DNA from: Bisporella sp. PMI_857
Lineage: Eukaryota > Ascomycota > Leotiomycetes > Helotiales > Helotiaceae
Assembly (NCBI GenBank): GCA_021307315.1
Contig: JAJSPD010000010.1
Span: forward strand, 248,001 to 312,000
Direction of reading: 5' to 3'
Length of the DNA: 64,000 nucleotides
The position numbers and the translations under genes are program-made. The notes beneath the pieces are model-generated. The model had not been told where the DNA came from and did no database searches. It saw only the letters and a list, made by a program, of their open reading frames with translations. This document shows positions 11,775 through 22,130 of the stretch, in pieces; position 1 is the first letter of the stretch, and each line of letters begins with the position of its first letter.

Positions 11775-12410
11775 TGGTTTTGACGGGTTCTATCTCGAAA
11801 CTATCCTGGTAATTGTACTAAAATACATTGGTACAATCAATTCTCTCCATCTCTTTCCCCCTCCCTTTTTTTTTCCTTTTCTTGAGATGCCTAAATAATA
11901 AAATCCCTAGCTCCTTCACAAGTCACGTGTAGATATCCGATCCAGCCAGCCATCGAAACCTCCCGACAACGTAACCAAGATCCAGATCCACATTCAACTC
12001 CACTCAAACTCCAATGCGGCTATTGTAACCTTAATAAGCGACCAAATAAATAACTCTACTCCCTCTACCTCGGCATCTCATGCAACCAACTTCTTGACTT
12101 ACTTGCATTCCAACATCTTGTCAATTATCATTCATTTCCAGAACTCTCTTCACGTTGAATTGTTTCCTTGCAGCTCATTCGCAAGTGCTAGTCTCCAAGT
12201 AGACACTAATCACTCCACATCCAAGAGCTAAGCCGCCACACAACGGGACCGCCCAGACCAGCTCGCCATTCTTCGTGGGTGCCGATACTCAACGTGTTTG
12301 AACCCCTTTGCCACAGCTTAAATACCACTCGCGACCATTGTGACATATTCTACTTTATATCACCAAAGTTCAAACTAACTATTCACTTCCCTACCTCGCA
12401 TAAGTAAAAC
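11775..12410. other. Intergenic: ALDH 3' end and SDR promoter
   Basis: This holds the 3' end of the ALDH gene and a CT-rich region before the SDR start codon. Nothing else is seen. Confidence 0.5.
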
Positions 12411-13794
12411 ATGGCTCCGAAGCCATCCGCTATAAGGAAGCTGTTAGCGCCCTTTAGAAATGCTTTAGGCAATCCGCAAATCACGGGGCCCGTTCTGCTG
12501 GCTCTCCTCCTGTATCCTGAACGACTACGCGACATCTTGCCTGCGAGTCTCTCATGGCTGACATCCAAAGCTGTTGTGCGCGCTATTGGATTCTTCTTTG
12601 GCCTTAGCTTAGTGAGGTTGGTCAATGGCAGACTTTCGCAAAGGCAACTCAACAATTGGCGTAAGGATGCCGTGTTCAAAGCCAGTGAGGAATTGGTCCT
12701 GATTACAGGCGGAGCAGGTGGGATTGGCGCGTTAATGGCGAAGCAATTCGCAGAGTTAGGAGCTAAGGTTGTGGTGCTTGATTTGTACCCCCCAAGTGAT
12801 CCTCCTCGTGAGTGATGATCTAGCCATAGGCTGTTTGGTGACAAGAAAGCAACTCCCAGCTAACAAGCGAAAGCAACTGGTATCACCTTCTATAAGTGCG
12901 ATGTCACTTCCACTTCTGAAATTTCCGCGGTAGCAGCGGAAATTCGGAAAGCGCACGGTGACCCAACAGTATTGGTATGCTTTCTTTTTGGCATTTGCTT
13001 CTTTCACCGGCAGCTAACTTGAGAAATACAAGATTAACAATGCTGGCGTTGCCACCTGCAAGAGCATCCTTGGAACAAACGAGTCAAATGTCCGGAAGAC
13101 TTTCGAGGTTAATACTCTGGCCCATTTCTGGACCGTTCGAGAATTCCTTCCCGCAATGTAAGTAAAGATATAGTCGTCTCATTGCCAACAAAAAGTATAT
13201 GCAGGCTCTAGAGGCGGCTTTTTCGACGCCTTTGTTGGTACCATAAACTCTTCCAATCCCATGTGACAAGGTCCATCTTGAACTAACCATTACTAATTCG
13301 TGGAATGCAATAGGATCAAGAGAAACCATGGTCATGTGGTAACTATAGCCTCTATGGCTAGTTTCGCAGTCCATGCCCAGAACGTGGACTACTGCTGTAC
13401 CAAGGCCAGTGCACTGGCTTTTCACGAAGGCCTTGCGTCAGAGCTCAAATCTCGATATAATGCACCTGATGTAAAAACTACGTAAGATCCACCCAATATC
13501 GCGTAGGGAAACCTCTGACATTATTAATGTAGCATCGCCCATCCTACCTGGACTAACACTCCTCTCATCGGACCCGCATTTAATAGTGCAGAGTTTAAAG
13601 AACTCATCTTAGAAGCTGAGCCCGTTGCGGCCAGCATCGTCAAACAGGTCGTGTCCGGTAGAAGTGCGCAACTAATCCTCCCACCCGAAGCGAACATCAT
13701 AACCACGTTACGGGCATGGCCCTCCTGGATGCAGGAGAGAGTTCGAAACAAAATTGCACCACAGTTAGCATTTTTCCCGGGTCGAGATATCTGA
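12411..13794 (+). CDS. Membrane-anchored short-chain dehydrogenase/reductase
   Basis: Five exons (ends 12807, 12974, 13157, 13481) give 350 aa. A hydrophobic N-terminal part (GPVLLALLLYP and AIGFFFGLSLV, residues about 25-70) suggests membrane anchoring. The SDR fold follows: VLITGGAGGIG (nucleotide-binding TGxxxGxG), VVVLDLYPP, YKCDVTS, the NNAG motif, IASMA with the catalytic Ser region, and YCCTK as the YxxxK catalytic pair. The arrangement resembles retinol dehydrogenase / DHRS type (SDR16C-like) enzymes of ER or lipid droplets, which oxidise hydrophobic alcohols or reduce carbonyls. The tail after the catalytic domain is long and Leu/Pro-rich. The substrate is unknown. It follows the ALDH gene on the same strand, 636 bp away. 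Confidence 0.88.
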
Positions 13795-14926
13795 CAGGAG
13801 CAGATGATCAGATTTAGGCATTTGTAAACCAACTTAATACCCACTCTAATACATATGCACAAAAGTACCAAGGGAGTATTTCCCGTCTTGATCTGATACC
13901 TGAGTGGGTATTTAAGCACTGCCAAAGTAGCAGTTTCCCTTGCATCAAATCACCAACAAGCAGACAGGCACCTTAGGTCGTGTAACCATCAGCACAGAAT
14001 ACCACCCCCCACGGAATCTTTCCCCGTGTTTGATAAAGCCAATCAATGTTATCATTTGCGAAGAAAATCAGCACTGTCACATATCATTCCCAGCCCTGAG
14101 CCTCAGGTAAAACGTCCCACAACGTGCCGTTCCGCGCCTACCGCGTTGTTTATTTTGATATCTTTCAGTAGCGCTGATTTATGCTCTCGAAAGTCTCTGG
14201 GCATATTGCGAATCATCTTTGTAACGCCATCTTCTTTTGATAAACTATTTGCTTTTGTGTCATTTGTGTGGACAGCAAAACTTGAAAACATATCTTTCCA
14301 TCAAAAGCTGGCAGCATCGTCAACCAAACCACTTCTCCACCCCCACTGACCCTATTTAAACATACCTGCAGAGTATGTACACATGTTTGACAGGTAGGGT
14401 AGGGCGGAAGTTTGATCCTGATATGATTAGGGGCCTTTTTGCATGAATCCTATCACCGTTCACACAAGGCTTGAGCTTCGTAAAGTTTCAACCATTTGAT
14501 AAGTGGTCGGATCTCCCACACCCGCGCTATCAGGTAAAGATATTATATCTTTGCATCTTTATCGAGACGATCTTAAACCGTTATCGCCAAGAACGGTTCA
14601 ACTGGATATTGCCCGCGCCGGCCACCAGCCTCCGGCAGTCAGTTTGAATGTCCGGATACCAGTGTACGCAAAATCCGGGCTGTTGAGCAGCCACGCCAAT
14701 ACAAAAGTAAAATGTGGAAAGTGGGATTTATTTTTAAAGGGTTGCGTGTCGGTGGCGCATTGGGTATCTGAAGCGGGAGATTTTATGTGGAAAAGACTTG
14801 GAACTCTCACTTTGGATATCCCTAGTTGCTAACTATTGCGTAAGATGTTGCTCCTCTAATTCGATAGTGCTCTATAAATGGTTTAATACACGATCGTTTC
14901 ATTTGGAGTCATGTCCAAAGCTTACT
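13795..14926. other. Intergenic, no supported gene
   Basis: ORFs at 14026-14349 and 14503-14832 lack domains and have no codon-position or splice support. The latter abuts the DUF3445 gene and is more likely its upstream region. A short inverted repeat (AAACAT ... ATGTTT) occurs near 14356-14386. Confidence 0.5.
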
Positions 14927-16230
14927 ATGGCAATACTAATTTTATTTATTTTGTTTGTAGCTATAAGTCTCGCCTTTGCTAAATGGGGTCCTACATTCGT
15001 CAGACTTCCTGGCCGTTGGCCCAAATGGCCTGATTCCGGGAATCTGATAGCTGTCAATCAATTCAATGGCCTGATTGTTGGCGTTTCCAATCCAAACCAC
15101 ATAAAAGCTTTCGAACTCCCACCCTTGAAGCAACGAACGTCGTCACGCATGGCGATGGCGCTGAAGCGACTTGACGAAACGAATTGGCTGACCGTGGACT
15201 CAGATTACCTTAAAGAACATAGGGTTCGGAGAGAACTTCTCGACAACTCTCGTTTTCAAGTTCTTCAGTGCCTTCCTGCCAGTGAGGCAGCATGCCATGA
15301 AGTCCTTGACCTCGTTGCCTGCTTCCTCTCGACTCGCTTTCCAGAGCACTTCACCATATCTCAAACACACCCACCCACAATACACAATCATCTCACAAAC
15401 GAAAGCCACTTTATAGGCCCTGATTCCACAAACCCTCTCGAGATCGCTACCAGATTAGCCATGGAGGACTTCAATGTGCTCATGAAAGATGATGTCAGTG
15501 GCGAATATCTCCTGCAAGCTTCTGCTACATTGTTTCCGGCCGGATGGGAACTTCAAGAGCGCATTGGCACATCCAGTAAGTAGACACTAGAAGCGAAAAT
15601 CTTCCTTAAGGGGAATTTCCCTTACTCCTGTGCGAGGTTCCAGGGATTGATGTTATGCAAGCCATCAGCTATACCACCAAGCTCGGTGCTATTCTCCAAC
15701 GACACTAACTGAATATGTACCTTCCAGTGAGGAACCTCCATGCGCCCGTTCCAGGTTGGCAAGGAACGCTAGGTCGCCATGTCAACCAGTACCATGCCCT
15801 GCTCTTCCCATGTCTTACGTCTCGCTAACAAAGAGCCAGCTACTTCGACAACCTCTCCTCCAAGACCCACATGGAGCGCTACAACCTCTTTATCCAAACA
15901 GCGCCTGACCTCTTCCAAGATAATCCGACCTTCCAAACGATGCCCACGCTGCGACTAGACAACATCCAGATCCGGCGAGAGAGACAGACATTCAGGAGGT
16001 TGCCGAAGAGCGATGCGGTGCTATTTACCGTGAGGACGTATATGCAGCCGTTGCTAGAGTTAAAGACAGAAGAGTTAAGGGGTTTGAGGAGTCAAGTGAG
16101 AGGGTGGAGTGGAGAGATGGCTAGGTATAAAGGGATTGACGGATGGGGTGGGTTGGTATTGGGGTATTGCGATGCGGTTTTGGGCGTGGAGGATGGAATG
16201 GAACAAAAGACGGGTGATGCCAACGCTTAA
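14927..16230 (+). CDS. DUF3445 / haem-dependent oxidative N-demethylase-like protein
   Basis: Three exons (14927-15575, 15728-15788, 15840-16230) give 366 aa. Residues 1-17 are a hydrophobic segment (MAILILFILFVAISLAF), a probable signal anchor. The body carries the DUF3445 landmarks in order: LKRLDETNWLTVDSDY; DFNVLMKD followed by LLQASATLFPAGWELQERIG; NLHAPVPGW; and RRERQTFRRLPKSDAVLFTVRTYMQPL. The family is named for the haem-binding subunit of a bacterial oxidative N-demethylase; fungal members are mostly uncharacterised. I placed the start at 14927 because it directly precedes the hydrophobic anchor, although the frame stays open upstream to 14798. The first intron (152 nt) is unusually long for this window. 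Confidence 0.85.
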
Positions 16231-17968
16231 GCGGGAGTTTTGAGGTATCTGGGCTAATAAGGGATAATCTCTCCCATATTCTGATCCAAGTACGACCCTT
16301 TTGTTGAGTTGCATGTCAGCGCATCTACTGTTCTTTTTATGAAACAAAATGAAAGGCTAATTCGCCTTCTCTATCTCACTGGAAAATGTGGTGGTTAGCA
16401 CCATCCTCCTTTACTAATAACAGCATGTAGCCAATATCCACAGGCTGCATACCAGACCTTTCAACTAGTGTTATGTCAACGTTTATTGATATGGTAGTGA
16501 ACAGAGAAACACTAAGCGGAGTGATATCCAGTCTAAAAGTGCAGACCAGGTCACTCCCAACCACGGCATATGAGGAGTCCTACACTAGGTATTATGAATA
16601 TATAGAAAGGAAACCGCGCTCGGACTTTATCTACTCTGATTTAGCACATGAATCTTATCGATCCCGTTAAAACTGGTTCAAGTCACGTGTCGATCTTACT
16701 GCTCACTATTCGCTTAATTCAGGGGGAGTAAGCTCCCGGCTATGGATACGCAATAGGCAATTGCTCTATGAAGCCCTGGATTATTAGACGTAAGCGAGAA
16801 ATAGATACGTTTATAGTAGCGGTAGCAGATAACAAAAGAGAAAGTATCTTGACCGGAGGATCTCAATGCGGCAAAATTTATTTGCTGCTTCGAGGAGGCA
16901 ATGTTTATTGTTGGAGTTTGGTGCAAAGACAGGTGTAATGAGACCCTAAGCGATAATCCTCTTGTGAGATTCCTTGTGATCCCCCTTCCGTAAAAGGTAA
17001 AAAAACAAACTTCTGTCGGTTACCTGGAGAAGTCAAGGTGTAATTGCGACGGTCCTACCGGAGCATCGAGGCTGCTGAATGCCAGGCTATTTCCAGTTCC
17101 CACATGTATGCACGCCCAGAGTACTATATTCGGTCCAGGATCTGTCACGGACAGTACCCACCGCGTCCTGTCGACACAGAGCATTGCTCGATGAGCCTGT
17201 TGCAACTGAGATACATGACCTTCTCAGTAAATTGGGCCTTGTGGCCACGTGGATAAAAAATCAAACGATATTCCTCCTGAATCTTAGGCAGAGGTTGGAT
17301 TTGATCGCTCGCTTGCGACAGAAGGGGTTGAGAGGTTTTCGAGATTGCCCGTGTCTTGTCTTTGGGTGAAGACCATCAGCCAAGTAAATTTGGCCTTTTT
17401 GTTCTTTGATTTATGCACCTGCCCTTGGGTTCATTACTTCAAGTTTGCAGTTGTTCTGTGCCGGCTGACGAGTTACCAACGCAATTCCAGTGCAAATCGT
17501 CAAGCTATTAAAGACTGCTATTAGTAGGCTTCTTATACAGCATTTAGAATTGGAATAAAGTAGCTTTTGGTGGAACACTACTGTTTACCCCTTTGTTTTA
17601 GTGGTAAGGTTATAATATGACGATGTCTTCAAGCATCAGAGTTTCATTTCCTCTGCTCGTGGTTTTTTACTTTTACTTTCCACGTAACATATTACACTCA
17701 CCGAATCCAGGATGTACGTGCAATTTCACAGAGTAAACATATATCCTTTTTGGGCTGTAGACTCCAGGGGCCATTATTTCCACCTGATCGTCTAATTCAG
17801 GCATCAACATCAAACCCCCACCAACGTCAGACCCAAAAACTTTCAGCGAAGACAGAACCTCACCTCATAGTCCAGCATCATACACGCTTTCCCCTTCCAA
17901 GCTCCACGAACCCCTTCCTCCTAAACAGCAATCCAACCCAGGTCTCACCGATTCCACCAAGCCACACA
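16231..17968. other. Intergenic, 1.7 kb, no supported gene
   Basis: Only short overlapping ORFs (60-96 codons) without family features occur here. The right part is the PFD5 promoter and leader. The PFD5 frame is open upstream to 17750, but the usual prefoldin N-terminus begins at 17969. Confidence 0.5.
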
Positions 17969-18671
17969 ATGGCCCAACGCGGTTCCCAAATCGATCTCGC
18001 AACCCTCTCGCCCACGCAGCTAAACCAAGTCAAGAAGCAGCTCGACGACGAGCTCGAACACCTCACCTCTTCACACGCACAGCTGCGCGCCGCACAGGCA
18101 AAGTTCCGCGAGTGCCTGCGCTCTATCACCGGAGGCGTGAGCAGTAAGGTGGAAGGTATGTTCCCCAACTTTTTGGTGTGATATCCTCGGGATGGGGGGG
18201 TTGGTCTTGCATACGAGTAAAGGAAGGGCGGGGAAGTGAAGAAAAGGAAAATGCATAAGAAGATATGCTGATGAGGTTTGTATGCAGGGAAACCAATCCT
18301 TGTCCCTTTAACCACGTCCCTCTATGTTCCAGGCATGTTGGCAGATAGCGAGAAGGTGATTGTGGATGTTGGTACTGGGTTCTATGTTGAGAAGGTTGGT
18401 CGGCTATATTCTGCAGATTAAGAAAGAGTGCTCATAATATTATCAGAGTACCAAGGATGCGACGAAGTTCTACGAAGCTAAGGTTGAGGAGCTAGGAGTC
18501 AATTTGAAGGACCTGGAGAGTATTGTACAAGGGAAATCAAATAATTTAAGGGTTGTGGAAGAAGGTAAGCTAGGTCTGAGAATATTTAAGAATGTTTCAT
18601 TGACATACTGTACAGTATTACGGCAAAAAGTTCTAAGCTCAAGTGCTGCTCCATCAGCATCTGCATCTTGA
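17969..18671 (+). CDS. PFD5: Prefoldin subunit 5 (alpha-type)
   Basis: Four exons (ends 18155, 18394, 18564) give 140 aa. The N-terminal helix ([20 protein letters not shown]) is the alpha-prefoldin coiled-coil arm. The hairpin region [30 protein letters not shown] is diagnostic of subunit 5 (Gim5), which typically has a VDVGTGYYVEK stretch. A second coiled-coil arm and a short Ser/Ala tail follow. Prefoldin is a cytosolic hexamer that passes unfolded actin and tubulin to the CCT chaperonin. I chose 17969 as start because the family N-terminus begins there. Another prefoldin subunit is encoded at 50742. Confidence 0.93.
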
Positions 18672-18823
18672 TGTTAATGGAAGGAAAATGAAAGCAAAAT
18701 CCACCTCAAGTTACACCAAAAGTGTGAGATCAAGGTTGTAATGTTTCTGGCAACAAGCTCAACGAAGTGCAGACCAATCAAGGATTTGTGCTTGTTCGTA
18801 CTGGCGCTCCAATGACACAGGAG

Positions 18824-21099
18824 TTATTCTGAATCATCTTCTAGGAGTTCAGATTGGGCACGCCCAACGGAATCAGCCCTAGCGAGCATATCTTGGATGT
18901 CGGTAACCCGGTCCAGAAAGCACTCGAGGCCGCCAATTTGATGCTCCTGATTGAAGAAAACCTTGAGTTGGCGGTCCCACTTTCGTTCATCAGTACTACC
19001 TTCGATGGAGGCTGTCTGTTCGTCCCAGACTCTGTGGTACAAGGACACACTTGACTGAAGCTCAGGTTTGAGGTGTGCTCGCTGATGATTTTCCCAGCGT
19101 CTGTAGATAGCAATCTCAACAACATATTCCGATTCCTTGAACTGATACTCGTAAATGCTTCGGAGCACAATTCCACCAACTTGCAAGTCAGAAGATGGGC
19201 GAAGAGTAATTCCAGGGTATGGAAGCCCCAAATCATCCACTTTGGTGTGCACTGTTTTTCCCGAAACAGCACTTTCCATGAGTGCCATCACTTGCGATGG
19301 TATGCTTGGAAAAGTGCCATCTTCAATGATCTCCAGTGTCCAATCGAAGCCCTTCTGGATGTCGATAGTTGTTATTTGAGCACGCTTGTTCCTGGTATTA
19401 TTGTAATATGCGAAGGTTGTTCCTAATTGATATCGATCGCTCTCAACTTTGTAGGAGCGGTAAATACCATCCCAGCCGCCAGTACCACCTGCTTGATCAG
19501 CGGAACTAAGCACATAGTCGATTGTCGCTTCAACCCGAACGGTCTGTGCATTAGTTTCAAGGAATAGCACTAGCGTATGCTTTGGCATCACATCTTTGCA
19601 CATGGAAAATCTGCTCTCCTTGGGGCAGAATATGTCTGGCGATTCTATGATTTCTTGCATCAACCCAGTTGCAAAGATACCATCGACTCTGCTTTAACGT
19701 TAGAACCTCTTCTTTTTGGTTTATTGTTCGTTGTAGCCGCGAGAATTTTGCTCAACTTACTGGCGATCGAATGTGCATGTACTTGTGGTTCGGGGATTTG
19801 CCATCATCTTGACAAACTCACTGAACCCAAGGCCAGTGCGACCAAACTCCTCTTTATATGTTCTGATATTCAGATGACCGAGATGAACGCGCATACGCAT
19901 CCAACGAACAATCGGGGCAAGGCGGATAGTATGCTTGGCAAGGTGTTCCTTGAAAGTTGCAAAATTCTTATTTCGATGGTCTTCAAGTTCTGAATCCCAT
20001 TGTTTCTGATCCCCTTCAGACAGTGCCTCTCCAGATAACTGTAATGATGTAATAACAGGAGCAGCGCCTTGCGCGCCTTCCTTCGTGGTCTTCGCCTTAA
20101 TGATCGATGTCATTTTCTGCACAAATTCGCATCAGCTCTTGTTTCTAATGTATGATATGGACGACTGATCATCTCGCACTTACTCCAGAAGGAGGAACAA
20201 CAATATAAATAGGAGAAGCAAACTCAGCTTCAGCATTAGCATTGCGCACAGCTTGTCTAATGCCTCTAATGGCGGCGGGGATGTCAACGTCCATACGTTT
20301 GGCATGTTGAGAAAGAACCTTGATGCATCTCTTGCTATCGTCCCAACAAATCCAGACACTATGTGCTCTTCTAAGGTAATCGAGCTTCTCGAGGTTGATG
20401 CCAAACAGATCGCGGGGATGGTTTCCAATGTTATCCTCATCTTTACTGTTGATGTTCTTTGGCCACAGATAGAAACCCTGTTCAATGTTAGAATTGCACA
20501 ACATTCTATCAACATGCTAATGTATTTCACACGGTTCCGGGCAACTCGTCTTGATTTTGAGGTATTCCAAGATATTTATTGCGTTTGGCTTCTTGGGCCG
20601 CTCTCATCGTCTTATCCTTCTTATATCTTTCTTTTTCGAGATCTGGAGGCTCTGCCCAATTGCGGTTGACTTTCCTCGTTGCCGGAGGGTACACGGAGTG
20701 TTTGTGATGGTTTGGTGTACTAAAGGCATCATTTGCACTGCTTGAGCCACCTGAGATATATTTTAGCATGTTGCTTTCGTTTGCAAGAAAGACTACCTAC
20801 GATTACCACCGTTGGCTGACTCGTACTGTGCTCGTCGGGCAGCTGCAGCAGTCGCAACATTACCAGCAACCTTTGGGGGACTTTGGCTTGGGATGCGAGA
20901 TTGACTTGCTGGGGGGATCGCAGACTCATTGGAGATAGTAACTGAGCGTGATAGAGGTCGATCTAGATCGCCTGCTTCAGACGGAGCGATGCTTGAATCT
21001 CTCTCCCATGCTACCTTGGTCAGTTCAAAAGAGGCGAGAAGCCTAAAGAGCTGTCTTACCTCTAGCATTATGCTCCTCGAAGTCCTTGCTAGAGCTCAT
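18824..21099 (-). CDS. Uncharacterised fungal protein, 659 aa
   Basis: Six exons (21060-21099, 20807-21010, 20533-20750, 20184-20477, 19761-20116, 18824-19691) sum to an intact frame. The first 150 residues are Ser/Pro-rich and probably disordered (LSRSVTISNES; ARRAQYESANGG), followed by a basic helix (DLEKERYKKDKTMRAAQEAK). Residues about 150-260 contain GFYLWPKN, FGINLEKLDYLRRAHSVWICW and IPAAIRGIRQAVRNANAEAE. This is a compact alpha/beta pattern resembling a KH-type fold, as in large fungal DUF proteins (DUF7905-like). The C-terminal 400 residues are mixed alpha/beta without a motif I recognise. There are no membrane segments. The function is unknown and the family assignment is tentative. 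Confidence 0.75.
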
Positions 21100-22130
21100 G
21101 GTCAATGGCCCCCTGTCTTGCTTCTTGAGACCGAAGTATAATCGCTGGGCTGGTATGTTTTACTGTTTTGTAACCAGGCGTGTTCTTGATCCCCGATAAG
21201 GCAGGCGCCGTCTCTCTTTGAATTTGGCAGCCACCCAGAAACTTCGACTCTTTCTTCGATGCAGGACTATTAGCAATCAACAATCAGCCTCACTCTGCAG
21301 ACCAGGGGAAAAGATGAAAAGATACCAAATAATCAAAAAGGCGGTCACTAATGCTACGGTTATATATTCAACAGTCACTAGGGCGAGGTGTTAGGTGGAA
21401 TCAGGTTTGAAAGACGATCCCATGTCCTCTGGGAGCAAGGCTGAAAATAATTCACCAAAAGACTGCAGTTGGATATAAGTATAAACTTAGTAAAATAGTA
21501 TACAAATGTGGAAACCTTAGCTGAGTGGTTGAAACACCATATGTCTTACATGCAAGAGTATAGAAGGTGACTACCAAATTTCTAAACGGTTTGTTATACT
21601 TCCTTACATCTCCTATGCTGACTTCATACGTGCGGCTTTACAGCACCAGTCGACTACCGCTTCGGATATCGATAAGACATGTAACTCATCCACAGAGCCG
21701 GGCTCTCCTAGAGCTATTTCTTTCCCATACTCAAAAGCCCTGGCGAACATTGATGCCTTTGTCTAGGGGGGGTAGACATGATACCAGGCTCCGCTTAGGA
21801 ATTTGGGGGGGGGGGGAACAGGTTGGAGTAACACTACCAAAACTAGGGTGTAAACACATCGTTGTGGTATTAAATAGTTGCAGTATGTATTTGCACTAGC
21901 TGTGCAGAAAGGATAATGTGCACTTGTTTACCCCATTGAAGAAACCCTGAGCGCCATGAAATGCTTCTGTGTAGCTGTCCACCCTTTCTCCTAAACGCCT
22001 TGCTAATCCCAAATGCTCTATGCGCGATCCTCACTAAATAACAAATCAATCACCTCATCTAGGAGCGTGAAAGCTAAATGTGCACTAAACAAATCGTTAG
22101 ACAAGAGCTAGAGCAGGGAATAAAGAAAAC
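21100..22130. other. Intergenic, about 1 kb
   Basis: This contains the promoter of the 659-aa gene on the left and the 3' end of the MDM1-like gene on the right. Twelve consecutive G lie at 21805-21816. A stretch at about 21510-21545 resembles the D-arm and anticodon region of a tRNA but lacks a T-arm. No gene is supported. Confidence 0.5.
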
